Of a DNA stretch of 64,000 nt, positions 1-8,525 are shown in pieces. Made by a program: the position numbers and the translations under genes. The DNA comes from JAXLQL01 sp046331625 (GTDB taxonomy: Bacteria > Acidobacteriota > Terriglobia > Bryobacterales > Bryobacteraceae). Position 1 is the stretch's first letter. The number at the start of each line of letters is the position of its first letter. The DNA is taken from assembly GCA_046331625.1 (NCBI GenBank), contig JAXLQL010000002.1, positions 372,001 to 436,000 of the forward strand, given 5' to 3'. The notes below the pieces were generated by a model. It worked only from the letters and a program-made list of their open reading frames with translations. It was not told the origin of the DNA and made no database searches.

Positions 1-876
1 CTTCCGAGTGGCTGCGAAAGGAACCAGCCGCTCGGGCAACACTTGAAAGCTCGCCCCGGCATTCGCCAGGGTCCTAACCGCGACGGTGGCGGCGATTGCG
101 TCGCCGACTCCCAGCGAGTTCTGGGTCGGAAACAAAAAGAGCCGGGCATTCGGATCCACGTTTCTCAGGCGGCGATACCATTTGGCGGCATCGGGCGGAA
201 CCGGCGCAGCGGGAGTGTAGACGTTGGAAACCGGAGGATGCTCGGCTTCGCGAACCACCAGTTGCAGAGATGTCGCCAAGCCGACCAGCGTGTTGGCGTC
301 TGGAGCGAGCAAGGGGCCCCAGGCTTGCGCCACGATCGGATCTATTTTCGGGGTGCTCGACCGGTAGAGGAAGAACGCCGCGCCGATGACGAGCAATGCC
401 CCTGCGGCCACAAGCGCAGGGATCATCCAACCCGTCGAACGGCGCGGCGCGGCAATGGCCGGGCGCGGCTGAATGAGGACCGGCTCGAGGTTGGCCTCCG
501 GGGCCGCATGGAGGGTGAACTTGGGAACGTAGGATCCCTTCGTCAGTTCGATCCGCACCGTGGCGTTGGCGAGATCGGATCGGTAGAGTTCGTCCAACTT
601 GCGGCGCAGCGTGTAGGCGCGATTCCGGACCGTGGAATCCTCCGCCGGCGAGTAGTCTGAAGGAAGCCCCAGCGCTTCGACTCCGATTCGGTACTCGGTC
701 AACAGCCCGGCCTCACCTTGCATTTCCTTGTCGCAGAGGTATCGAAGAAGCGCCCGCAACTGCCCCGCTCGCGCCAGGGCGGGACTGGCCAGAGCCTGCT
801 CGAGAGCTTGCAGCTTTTCGCTCGTTCCGATGGCCTGGGCCGGCAACGACAATCCCACTGGGAATGCTTGACGCAC
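1..876 (-). CDS. Membrane-anchored winged-helix regulator, 3' end outside window
   Basis: An open frame of 292 codons runs from a likely GTG at 876 off the left edge without a stop. Residues about 20-120 look like the winged-helix DNA-binding domain found at the N terminus of many acidobacterial regulators: a helical part (LRYLCDKEMQGE, EYRIGVEALG) and then the VRNRAYTLRRKLDELY helix and a KGSYVPKF wing. A single transmembrane helix follows at about 150-171 (hydrophobic, followed by FFLYRSS), then an extracytoplasmic region. The topology is that of a one-component, CadC-like membrane regulator. The start is uncertain: GTG at 858 is an alternative and neither has a clear Shine-Dalgarno site. 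The frame is closed upstream by a stop about 13 codons before the GTG. Family assignment is by pattern, not by search; the C-terminal sensor is unidentified. Confidence 0.7.
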   Translation of the reverse strand, partial: MRQAFPVGLSLPAQAIGTSEKLQALEQALASPALARAGQLRALLRYLCDKEMQGEAGLLTEYRIGVEALGLPSDYSPAEDSTVRNRAYTLRRKLDELYRSDLANATVRIELTKGSYVPKFTLHAAPEANLEPVLIQPRPAIAAPRRSTGWMIPALVAAGALLVIGAAFFLYRSSTPKIDPIVAQAWGPLLAPDANTLVGLATSLQLVVREAEHPPVSNVYTPAAPVPPDAAKWYRRLRNVDPNARLFLFPTQNSLGVGDAIAATVAVRTLANAGASFQVLPERLVPFAATRK

Positions 877-1410
877 TTCGTATACTCTACACCCAAGCGG
901 AGTCCTGTGGATTTATCGCGAAAGCCGGAGATTCGCCGAAGGCAGCGCGTGCATTCGCAGAGACCTTCGAGTGGATTCTCGCTCGTGAAATTGCATGGTC
1001 GAGGCTTCTACTCCGCCTGGTGCGGCGCGCGCGCTGTGGGAGAACGGCGCGTGGGGGATCACGATGTCCTTCTCCGAGGGGCATAAAAAACGCGTGGATC
1101 GCGGAATAAAGCACGGCTTTACGCGGCGCATCGGCGCTCCGGGCGGGACGGCTTACGTGGAACCTTCGACTGAGTATTTTTGGTGATGTGGATGTCGGGG
1201 GTCCTGGGCTGACGCCGGTGGATACGGATTCAGGTCAGTGAATCATTTGGTGCGGACGGCAATCTGGGGCGGAAGGGGCAGCCGATCGGGCGGAGGCGCT
1301 TGCCGGGTTCGGAGGAGTGCTGGCGGCGCCGGGGAATAGCGGGTTCAATGAGGCGGTTGTGGAGGCGAAACCCAGGCCCTCCGCTCGTTTCGTCGTCGCT
1401 TCCAATGCTT

Positions 1411-1428
1411 TGCTAGCCTAGGCTAGCA
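1411..1428. repeat. 18-bp perfect palindrome
   Basis: TGCTAGCC TA GGCTAGCA reads identically on both strands. It lies in the non-coding stretch ahead of the PQQ operon. It could be a dimeric regulator site or a cruciform/terminator stem. No T-run follows it, so a terminator is less likely. Confidence 0.6.
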
Positions 1429-1573
1429 GCCCGTGGCTAAGAGCCGAAGACCTCTACTCGAACGATGTCCGCATCATTGACCTGCGCATGGGCGGCGAAA
1501 TCGTGATCACCCCGAGTCCCACACCCGGGTACGATTACTACAAACCCCGCTACCTCAACATCTACTGACTTGT

Positions 1574-1640
1574 AGGGCGGGCTTCAGTCGGTGTGGCGCA
1601 CGCTTCTGCGTGCCGGCGGGCACTTCAGTGCTCTACCCGC
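1574..1640 (+). repeat. Dispersed double-hairpin repeat, diverged copy
   Basis: This is a GC-rich intergenic element with GGGCGGGCTTCAG followed by paired GGCGCACGC/GCGTGCCGG-type arms and a ...CACTTCAGTGC hairpin. It resembles the inverse of the element at 51937-51982 and shares the 'CTTCAG' loop with the cleaner copies at 7503-7536 and 13042-13076. REP-like function is an inference. Confidence 0.45.
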
Positions 1641-1684
1641 CACCCGCAAGCGAACCGAGCGCCCCACTTCAAGGAGAATCACCA

Positions 1685-2503
1685 ATGCACCACCCTCATT
1701 GCACCCGGCCCGCCCACTCTGTACCATGGTCCATCATGCGCATTCTGGCCCTCACCGCGGCCGCCATCGCGATCTGCGCCGCAGCCGACGAGAAAATTCA
1801 ACTCCCCTCCACGCCCGAAGACATCGCTACGGGCAAGAAGCTGTTCCTCGGCGGATGCACCTACTGTCATGGACCCACAGGCGACGGCGGAAAAGGCGCC
1901 GACCTCTCGCGGCCAGTCCTCGTTCGCGCCAAATCCGATGACGACCTCGTCCGCATCATCGAAGTCGGCATCCCCGGCACTGAAATGCCCGGCGCCTGGC
2001 ACATGACCCGCCGCGAGATCACCCAGACCGCCGCCTTCGTCAAGACGCTCAGCAAAGTGGAAGTCAAGGCCGTTCCCGGCGATCCTGCCAAGGGCAAAGC
2101 GCAGTACGCCAAGCTCGGCTGCTCCGGATGCCACACGGTCAAGAACGGAGTCCGCTACGAAGGCGGATTCACCGGCCCCGACCTCTCCTCCATCGGCGCG
2201 CGCCGCAGCGCCAAGCATCTCATGGAAGCGCTCACCGCCCCCGGCGAATCGGTCGCCGAGAATTATCAGATGGTGCGCGTCGTCACGCGCGATGGGCAAA
2301 GCATCTTCGGCCGCCGCCTCAACGAAGACACCTTCTCGCTCGTCGTCCGCGACTCGCAGGGCTCCAATCACATCATCCCGAAATCCGGACTCCGCGACGT
2401 GGTCACCGAGCCCAAGAAGTCGCTCATGCCTGCTTATCGCCTGCAGCAATCCGAGCTCGAAGACCTGGTAGCCTACATGGTCACCCTCAAGGAGGCCGAA
2501 TGA
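1685..2503 (+). CDS. Secreted diheme cytochrome c
   Basis: Two CXXCH heme-c motifs are visible, CTYCH at residues 58-62 and CSGCH at 146-150, each in a cytochrome-c-like fold with candidate Met ligands (GTEMPGAW, LMPAYRL). A hydrophobic signal peptide (MRILALTAAAIAIC) lies near the N terminus. The start at 1685 is chosen because AAGGAG sits 8 nt upstream (1671-1676); the ATG at 1736 gives a more compact signal peptide but has no ribosome site. The stop overlaps the PQQ dehydrogenase start (ATGA, 2500-2503). The arrangement suggests it is the electron acceptor for the quinoproteins, carrying electrons from reduced PQQ to the respiratory chain in the periplasm. Confidence 0.85.
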   Translation: MHHPHCTRPAHSVPWSIMRILALTAAAIAICAAADEKIQLPSTPEDIATGKKLFLGGCTYCHGPTGDGGKGADLSRPVLVRAKSDDDLVRIIEVGIPGTEMPGAWHMTRREITQTAAFVKTLSKVEVKAVPGDPAKGKAQYAKLGCSGCHTVKNGVRYEGGFTGPDLSSIGARRSAKHLMEALTAPGESVAENYQMVRVVTRDGQSIFGRRLNEDTFSLVVRDSQGSNHIIPKSGLRDVVTEPKKSLMPAYRLQQSELEDLVAYMVTLKEAE

Positions 2504-4074
2504 AAACCGCATTCCTCCTCGCCCTGGCCGCCGCTTCAGCGCAAGTGCCCTTCGAGCGCATTCGTGACGGCGCCAAAGAGCCGCAGAGCTGGATGACATA
2601 CTCGGGCAACTATCTCGGCCATCGTTACTCCACTCTCGACAAAATCAACGCAAACAACGTGCGCCGGATGCGGGTCGAGTGGGTGCATCAATCGGGATCG
2701 CTCGAGGCGCACCAAACCTCGCCAATCGTCGTCGATGGCGTGATGTACATTACCGAAGGTCCGAACGTAGTGAAGGCGCTCGACCCGCGCACCGGCACCA
2801 CGATCTGGCGATACGAGAAGAAGATCCCCGAGGACCTGCGCCTTTGCTGCGGGCGCGTCAATCGCGGCTTGGCCATTCTCGGCGACATGGTTTTCTACAA
2901 CTCGATCGACGCGCACATCATCGCGCTTGATGCCAAGACCGGCCGCATCCGCTGGGAGACCACCATGGCCGACTACACGCTCGGTTACTCGGCCACTGTG
3001 GCGCCGCTCGCCGTGAAGGACAAGATCATCACCGGAGTCGCGGGCGGCGAATTCGGCATCCGCGGATTCATCGATGCCTATGACGCCAAGACCGGCGAGC
3101 GCGCCTGGCGCTTCTACACCATCCCGGGCGCGGGCGAGCCCGGTAACAACACTTGGAAGGGCGACTCGTGGAAGATCGGCTCAGCATCGCTCTGGACCAC
3201 CGGCTCTTACGATGCCGAGCAGAACCTCATCGTCTGGGGCACGGGCAATCCCGGACCCGATTGGAACGGCGACGTGCGCGAAGGCGACAACCTCTACTCC
3301 GATTCCTTCGTCGCGCTCGATGCCGATACCGGCAAGCTCCGCTGGCATTTCCAGTTCACGCCGCATGACACGCATGATTGGGATGCCACGCAAGTGCCCG
3401 TGCTGCTGGATGCGCCGTTCCGCGGCGAAAATCGCAAGATGGTGGTGACGGCGAATCGCAACGGCTTCTTCTACGTGCTCGATCGCACCAACGGAAAGTT
3501 CCTGCAAGGCAAGCCGTTCATCAAGCAAACCTGGGCTCGCGGGCTCGATGACAATGGCCGCCCGCTCGTGTTGCCCAATACGCAACCAACCTCGGAAGGC
3601 AACCTGGTGTGGCCCTCGCTTGGCGGCGGAACCAATTGGTACAGCCCGTCATTCAGCCCGGATACCAAGCTCTTCTACGCGCCCGTGCGCGAGCAAGGCG
3701 CTTACTACTTCAAGGGCGAGGCCATCTACAAGCCCGGCCAGATGTTCAATGGCGGCGGCCAGCGCAACGTGCCCGACGAGGAACCGTTCGGCGCCATCCG
3801 CGCCCTCGACTATGAGACGGGCAATCTGAAGTGGGAGTTCAAGCTCAAGAGCCCGGCCTCCGCGGGGATCCTCTCCACCAAAGGTAACCTTGTATTCAGC
3901 GGAACTCCGCAAGGCGACTTCTTCGCCCTCAACGCCACCACGGGCGACCTGCTGTGGCGCTTCAAGGGCGGCGGAACCGTGATCGCCAACCCGGTCACCT
4001 ATGCGCTCGACGGCCAGCAGTACGTCGCCATACCGATCGGCAAGGCGCTGTTCGTATTCGGATTGGGAGAATGA
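2500..4074 (+). CDS. PQQ-dependent (methanol/ethanol family) dehydrogenase, periplasmic
   Basis: A 524-aa eight-bladed quinoprotein propeller of the methanol/ethanol dehydrogenase family. Tryptophan-docking repeats are present (ALDARTG/ALDADTGKLRW-type). The vicinal Cys116-Cys117 pair (LCCGRVNRG) corresponds to the disulfide ring over PQQ. HDTHDWDATQ places D293-W-D295 at the catalytic Asp position. The D-x-D spacing is the pattern associated with lanthanide-dependent members (XoxF/PedH), while calcium enzymes usually have D-x-A/S/T. The start at 2500 overlaps the cytochrome stop and has AAGGAGG about 4 nt upstream; MKTAFLLALAAASAQ is a signal peptide. It has no heme of its own, so it probably hands electrons to the upstream diheme cytochrome. 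The substrate (alcohol, aldehyde or sugar) cannot be told from sequence. Confidence 0.88.
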   Translation: MKTAFLLALAAASAQVPFERIRDGAKEPQSWMTYSGNYLGHRYSTLDKINANNVRRMRVEWVHQSGSLEAHQTSPIVVDGVMYITEGPNVVKALDPRTGTTIWRYEKKIPEDLRLCCGRVNRGLAILGDMVFYNSIDAHIIALDAKTGRIRWETTMADYTLGYSATVAPLAVKDKIITGVAGGEFGIRGFIDAYDAKTGERAWRFYTIPGAGEPGNNTWKGDSWKIGSASLWTTGSYDAEQNLIVWGTGNPGPDWNGDVREGDNLYSDSFVALDADTGKLRWHFQFTPHDTHDWDATQVPVLLDAPFRGENRKMVVTANRNGFFYVLDRTNGKFLQGKPFIKQTWARGLDDNGRPLVLPNTQPTSEGNLVWPSLGGGTNWYSPSFSPDTKLFYAPVREQGAYYFKGEAIYKPGQMFNGGGQRNVPDEEPFGAIRALDYETGNLKWEFKLKSPASAGILSTKGNLVFSGTPQGDFFALNATTGDLLWRFKGGGTVIANPVTYALDGQQYVAIPIGKALFVFGLGE

Positions 4075-6320
4075 CATTGCGCATCGTTTTTGTTTTATTA
4101 GCCACGGCCGCATTGGCTCTGGCGCAGCACCCTCGAGTGAGCGAAGGCAAGCAGCAATTCGTGAAACATTGCTCGGCTTGCCACGGCGACAACGCCAAGG
4201 GCGGCCGCGCCTCCGACCTCACCTCCGGCAATTGGAAGCACGGCTCCACTGACGAGGATCTGTTCCGCAACATCATGAATGGCATCCCCGGAACGCAGAT
4301 GCCAGCGTTCAAGATCCCGTCTGACGCCGCGCGCACCATCATCTCGTTCCTGCGGTCCATCGGCGCGCCGGAAGAAGCGGTGAACGGAAACGCCGCACGT
4401 GGACAGGAGATCTTCTACGGCGCCGGCGGATGCTCGCAGTGCCACATGTTCGGCGGACGCGGCGGGCTCCAAGGCCCCGATCTTTCGCGAAAACTCCGGT
4501 CCGGCGATGTGCGCAAGGCGATGATGAAGCCTTGGAAGGAGTACACGTTCAAGTCGCTCACCAAGAACATCAAGGGCGTGAAGAAGTCCGACGACACCTT
4601 CTCCATCCATCTCATGGATTCGAGCGGCAATCTCCACTTGCTCTCGAAGCGAGACGGGCTCGTCACCGACAAGGCGATGCCACACGCGGGTCTCGACGCC
4701 GCCTCGCAAGAAGACGTGGTTACGTTCCTTGTGAAGACCGATCCCGCTTCGATCGATCGTGGCCCCTGGAAGCCCGCCGCCGATCTCAACGTCACCTTCG
4801 AGCGCCTCGTCAACGCCGAAAAGGAGCCGCACAATTGGCTCACCTACTGGGGCAACTATCGCGGTACGCACTTCAGTCCGCTCAAGCAGATCAACGCGCA
4901 GAACGTCACCAAGCTGAAGGCCGATTGGACCTTCCAGTTCGGCGGCAACACTGTTCAGACCACGCCCATCGTCGTCGATGGACTCATGTTCGTCACCGGA
5001 CCGCTCAACAACGCCGCTGCGCTCGACGCCCGCACGGGCAAGCCGATCTGGCGCTACTCGCGTCAACTCCCGAACGTCGCTTCGCACTGCACCGTCATGA
5101 CCAACCGCGGATTCGCAATGCTCGGCGATCGGCTGTTCCTGGCCACGCTCGACACGCATCTCGTCTCGATGGACGCGAAGTCCGGCAACGTGATCTGGGA
5201 TGTCGAGGTCGACGACTACAAGAAGGGCTACTCGATCACGCATGCGCCGCTCGCGATCAACGGCATGATCATCGTCGGCGCCACCGCGGGCGAGTGCGGA
5301 CTCACCGGCTTCGTCGATGCCTATGACGCCGCCACGGGCAAGCGCCTCTGGCGCACCCATGCTACGGCTCAGCCGGGCGACCCCAATCGCAAGACCTGGG
5401 AGCCGGAGGTCTCGGCTGGATTCGGTGGTTCGCCGACGTGGATGACGGGCACCTACGATGTCGATACCGACACTGTCTTCTGGACCACCGGAAATCCCGG
5501 TCCCGACTACGATGGCACCGTGCGCAAGGGCGATAACCTCTATTCCTGCTCCGTGCTCGCCCTCGACGCCAAGACCGGACGCATGAAGTGGTGGTTCCAG
5601 TTCACGCCGCACGACGTGCATGACTGGGATGGCAACCAGGTGCCGATCCTGATTGACGCCAAGGTGCGTGGACAGCAGCGCAAGCTGCTGGTGACGGCGA
5701 ATCGGAACGCCTTCTACTATGTGCTCGATCGCGTGACGGGCGAGTTCATCAGTGGACGGCCTTTCGCCAAGCAGACTTGGGCTCGGGGGCTCGACGACAA
5801 AGGCCGGCCGCTCCTGTTGCCGGATACGACGCCAACGCCCCAAGGTAACTATGTTTGCCCCGATGCCGCGGGCGCTGCCAACTGGGGCGCGCCTTCCTTC
5901 GATCCCTCCACCGGCTTCTTCCTCGTCTCGGTGCGCGAAGCCTGTGCCACTTACTTCAGTGTTACCAAGGATCCCGTGGCGGGCGAAGGATATACCGGAG
6001 GCGGCCAGGAAATCGATGAAAAACAGGGCACACCCGGCTTCGTGCGCGCTCTCGACGCCACCACCGGCGCGAAGAAATGGGACTTCCCGATTCACACCGG
6101 ATCCTCCGCCACGGGCGTGCTCGGCACGGCCGGCGGCCTCGCCTTCGCGTCGAGCCATGACGGCAACCTGATTGCCCTCAACTCCAAAGACGGCTCGTAC
6201 CTGTGGCACTACTACACGGGCGCGAACATCATCACCTCGCCCATGTCGTACGCGATCAATGGCAAACAGTACGTCGCCATCGCCGCGCAGTCCGCCCTGT
6301 TCGTCTTCTCGCTACCGTGA
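4071..6320 (+). CDS. Quinohemoprotein: N-terminal diheme cytochrome fused to PQQ dehydrogenase
   Basis: 749 aa. After a signal peptide (MTLRIVFVLLATAALALAQ) come two heme-c motifs, CSACH (34-38) and CSQCH (121-125), and then from about residue 235 a full PQQ propeller paralogous to the upstream gene. D518-W-D520 keeps the D-x-D pattern. The vicinal cysteine pair is reduced to a single Cys340 followed by Thr341 (SHCTVMTNRG). Known type II quinohemoprotein alcohol dehydrogenases carry the cytochrome at the C terminus; here it is N-terminal and diheme, so the polypeptide repeats in one chain what the two previous genes encode separately. The start ATG at 4071 overlaps the previous stop (ATGA) and follows GGGAG closely. 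It likely oxidises an alcohol-type substrate in the periplasm. Confidence 0.85.
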   Translation: MTLRIVFVLLATAALALAQHPRVSEGKQQFVKHCSACHGDNAKGGRASDLTSGNWKHGSTDEDLFRNIMNGIPGTQMPAFKIPSDAARTIISFLRSIGAPEEAVNGNAARGQEIFYGAGGCSQCHMFGGRGGLQGPDLSRKLRSGDVRKAMMKPWKEYTFKSLTKNIKGVKKSDDTFSIHLMDSSGNLHLLSKRDGLVTDKAMPHAGLDAASQEDVVTFLVKTDPASIDRGPWKPAADLNVTFERLVNAEKEPHNWLTYWGNYRGTHFSPLKQINAQNVTKLKADWTFQFGGNTVQTTPIVVDGLMFVTGPLNNAAALDARTGKPIWRYSRQLPNVASHCTVMTNRGFAMLGDRLFLATLDTHLVSMDAKSGNVIWDVEVDDYKKGYSITHAPLAINGMIIVGATAGECGLTGFVDAYDAATGKRLWRTHATAQPGDPNRKTWEPEVSAGFGGSPTWMTGTYDVDTDTVFWTTGNPGPDYDGTVRKGDNLYSCSVLALDAKTGRMKWWFQFTPHDVHDWDGNQVPILIDAKVRGQQRKLLVTANRNAFYYVLDRVTGEFISGRPFAKQTWARGLDDKGRPLLLPDTTPTPQGNYVCPDAAGAANWGAPSFDPSTGFFLVSVREACATYFSVTKDPVAGEGYTGGGQEIDEKQGTPGFVRALDATTGAKKWDFPIHTGSSATGVLGTAGGLAFASSHDGNLIALNSKDGSYLWHYYTGANIITSPMSYAINGKQYVAIAAQSALFVFSLP

Positions 6321-7477
6321 AAAACTCCGATCGGCGTCACTTCGATACGCTGGCCGTGCATGCAGGCCGGCGGATCGATCCTACAACGGGCGGGGTCGCC
6401 ACGCCCATTTACGTATCTTGTACCTTCGAACGCGATCCGGACGGAACTTACTCGCGTGGATTCTCTTATTCGCGCGAGGAAAATCCCAACCGGCGCATGC
6501 TCGAGGAGTGCCTGGCCGCCCTCGAAGGCGGCAAAGAAGCGCTGGCATTTTCTTCTGGACTCGCCGTGGCCACGGCTGCGCTCCAGGGCCTCGAACCCGG
6601 CGACCACGTGCTGATCGCTGATGATGTCTACTATGCGTTGCGACGCGTGGTCAAAGAGGTGTTCGGCAAGTGGCCCATCGAGGTGCAGCATGCCGACATG
6701 ACCAACATCGACACGTTCCGCGCCGCCGTGCGTCCGAACACGCGCCTGGTCTGGGCGGAGACGCCGTCGAACCCGCTGCTCAAGATCGTGGACCTCGCCG
6801 CCATTGCCGAGATCGCGCGCCAAACGAAGGCGATCACGATCTGCGACGGCACCTTCACCACGCCCGTGCTGCAGCGGCCGCTCGATCTCGGCATCGACAT
6901 GGTGATGCACTCGACCACGAAGTACCTCAGCGGCCACAGTGACGCGGTCGGCGGAGCGATCATCACTCGCTACGATAACTACCTCTTCGAGCGCATGCGG
7001 AAGTCGCAACAGTTGGGCGGAGCCGTTCCGTCGCCCTTCGATAGCTGGCTCACGCTACGCAGCATCGAGACCCTCCCCGTTCGCGTGCGAGCCCAGTGCG
7101 CCAGCGCGATGCAGATCGCCGAATGGCTCGCCGCGCACCCGCGCATCGAAGCGGTCCACTATCCCGGACTCGCCACGCATCCCGGTCACGACATCGCGTG
7201 CCGCCAGATGGCGGGCTTCGGCGGGATGCTCTCGTTTCAGGTCCGCGGCAACCGCGAGCAAGCCAAGGAAGTGACCCGCCGCGTGAAGCTTATCATCCGG
7301 GCGACGAGCCTCGGCGCCACGCACTCGCTCATCGAGCACCGTGCTTCGATCGAGGGTCCGGCGAGTAAGACGCCGGGGAACTTACTGCGCCTGTCGACCG
7401 GACTCGAACACGTGGGCGACCTCATCGCCGATCTTGACCAGGCAATCGACGCAGCCCTCGGGCATGCCTGCTCCTGA
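6317..7477 (+). CDS. Cys/Met metabolism PLP-dependent enzyme (cystathionine gamma-synthase/lyase family)
   Basis: 386 aa, fold-type I PLP enzyme. Visible motifs are YSREENPNRRMLEE (active-site Tyr/Arg region), the PLP-phosphate binding FSSGLAVATA, WAETPSNPLL, the cofactor Asp in CDGTFTTP, and the Schiff-base Lys202 in HSTTKYLSGHSD. The C-terminal RLSTGLEHVGDLIADLDQA is typical of the family. Which reaction it performs (gamma-synthase, gamma-lyase or methionine gamma-lyase) is not resolved. The GTG start at 6317 overlaps the preceding stop (GTGA), so it is translationally coupled to the quinoprotein operon. It has no signal peptide and should be cytoplasmic; its metabolic link to the PQQ enzymes is unclear. 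Confidence 0.85.
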   Translation: MKNSDRRHFDTLAVHAGRRIDPTTGGVATPIYVSCTFERDPDGTYSRGFSYSREENPNRRMLEECLAALEGGKEALAFSSGLAVATAALQGLEPGDHVLIADDVYYALRRVVKEVFGKWPIEVQHADMTNIDTFRAAVRPNTRLVWAETPSNPLLKIVDLAAIAEIARQTKAITICDGTFTTPVLQRPLDLGIDMVMHSTTKYLSGHSDAVGGAIITRYDNYLFERMRKSQQLGGAVPSPFDSWLTLRSIETLPVRVRAQCASAMQIAEWLAAHPRIEAVHYPGLATHPGHDIACRQMAGFGGMLSFQVRGNREQAKEVTRRVKLIIRATSLGATHSLIEHRASIEGPASKTPGNLLRLSTGLEHVGDLIADLDQAIDAALGHACS

Positions 7478-7502
7478 CACCGGCAATGCGCTCGCCATGT
7501 GG

Positions 7503-7536
7503 GCAGGCTTCAGCCTGCGCGGGACTTCAGTCCCGC
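7503..7536. repeat. REP-like double-hairpin repeat
   Basis: Two adjacent perfect hairpins sharing a CTTCAG-type centre: GCAGGCTTCAGCCTGC (7503-7518) and GCGGGACTTCAGTCCCGC (7519-7536). A nearly identical element lies at 13042-13076. Here it sits in the gap between convergent genes and also supplies the last codons and stop of the minus-strand TolB-like gene, so it may double as a bidirectional terminator. Confidence 0.75.
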
Positions 7537-8495
7537 TGTCCGGCGGGAGTTAGCGGCTCATAGACCACATACGCGAACCGCTTCGAGTCCGGTGACCACG
7601 AGTTCACATTGATACTTCCCTGCCCCCCGAAAAAGGTCGCCAGCACGCGCGGCTTCATCGCCTTCAGCTTCGCTCCCGGCAACGGGAACAGCCGCAACTG
7701 GACGCCCGCCATCCGATCGTTGTGCCCCTTGGTCCCCTTCGGAAACGAGAACACGAGCATCTTCTTCCCATCCGGCGAAGGATGCGGGAACCAGTCTTCG
7801 AGATCGTCGTTCGTCACGCGCTCCGCATTCACATCACCGGTACCCGCGCCGTCCGCCGGGATCCGCCAGATCTCCCACGTGCCCGAGCGATTCGAGTTGA
7901 AGTAGACCCACTTGCCGTCGGGCGAGTAGTCGGGTCCGTCGTCATAAGGCGAGTTCGAAGTCAGCCGCTCCTCGGGTCCGCCTTGCTTCGGAACCCGGAA
8001 CAGGTTGTACCTGCCATCGCGCTGGCCCACGAACGCGAGATATTGCGAATCGGGAGACCAGCCGTGGAAGTAACTCGGCGCGGCCGGAGTCAGTAGACGA
8101 TGATTGGAGCCGTCGGCATCGGCCACGTAGACCTGTGACTGCCGGGACGCCGGCGACGAAGCCGAAATCGCCAGATACCTGCCATGAGGCGAGTAGTCGT
8201 GGTCATTGTTGCAGCGCAAGGAAGGGTCGACATTCAGCGGCTCCGCGCCACCGGTCGCGCCATCGGCGGGAATGCGGAACAACCGGCCACCGGAGTTGAC
8301 CAGCAGATGCTTCCCATCGCGGGACCAATTCGGCGCCTCGAAGACTTCCTTCGCCTCGAAGACTACGCGAGTGGACTTGTCCGCGAGCGTGTAGATCACC
8401 ACTTTGCTCGCGAATTGCGGCCGCGGCGCAGCAGCGTTTTGCGCGGCGGCGGCTCCGACGATGAGAGCAATCAGGGCGGCGAGTTTGATCGGCAT
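7527..8495 (-). CDS. TolB-like secreted beta-propeller (PD40 repeats)
   Basis: 322 aa with a signal peptide (MPIKLAALIALIVGAAAAQ) and at least five PD40/WD40-like repeats of the YSPDGKWVYFNSNRSG and WSPDSQYLAFVGQRDG type, as in the propeller of TolB. It lacks the N-terminal TolB domain. It probably acts in the periplasm as a binding or scaffold protein; no catalytic residues are evident. The last residues (LTPAGQRD) and stop codon are encoded by the double-hairpin repeat at 7503-7536, so the C terminus looks altered by repeat insertion or exaptation. It lies 30 nt downstream of the dehydratase-like gene on the same strand. Confidence 0.75.
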   Translation of the reverse strand: MPIKLAALIALIVGAAAAQNAAAPRPQFASKVVIYTLADKSTRVVFEAKEVFEAPNWSRDGKHLLVNSGGRLFRIPADGATGGAEPLNVDPSLRCNNDHDYSPHGRYLAISASSPASRQSQVYVADADGSNHRLLTPAAPSYFHGWSPDSQYLAFVGQRDGRYNLFRVPKQGGPEERLTSNSPYDDGPDYSPDGKWVYFNSNRSGTWEIWRIPADGAGTGDVNAERVTNDDLEDWFPHPSPDGKKMLVFSFPKGTKGHNDRMAGVQLRLFPLPGAKLKAMKPRVLATFFGGQGSINVNSWSPDSKRFAYVVYEPLTPAGQRD

Positions 8496-8525
8496 CAGGC
8501 CAACTGTAGCACTTGGCGGCGAGTA

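Larger units (their letters stand above)
877..1684. other. Long intergenic region without a convincing gene
   Basis: About 800 bases separate the left-edge regulator from the cytochrome operon. Frames here are short and mutually overlapping and none has family-like sequence. The stretch holds an 18-bp perfect palindrome (1411-1428), a 48-codon startless frame ending at 1568 that reads like the end of a decayed protein (...DLYSNDVRIIDLRMGGE...), and a double-hairpin repeat (1574-1640). The promoter of the downstream operon must lie here, but I could not pick one with confidence. Confidence 0.5.

Noticed and set aside
43..660. Plus-strand frame of 205 codons at the left edge
   Set aside because: It is antisense to the minus-strand winged-helix regulator, which has a recognisable DNA-binding domain and a transmembrane helix; the plus-strand product is Arg/Gly-rich and unlike any family.
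1421..1568. Startless frame reading ...DLYSNDVRIIDLRMGGE...
   Set aside because: It reads like a protein end but is only 48 codons, opens at a stop and has no start; kept only as a note in the gap description.
1679..2599. 306-codon minus-strand frame over the diheme cytochrome
   Set aside because: Antisense shadow; the product is Gly/Ala/Asp-rich without family pattern, while the plus strand has two CXXCH motifs.
4098..6209. 703-codon minus-strand frame inside the quinohemoprotein gene
   Set aside because: Antisense shadow of high-GC codon bias; the plus strand has heme motifs and the PQQ active site.
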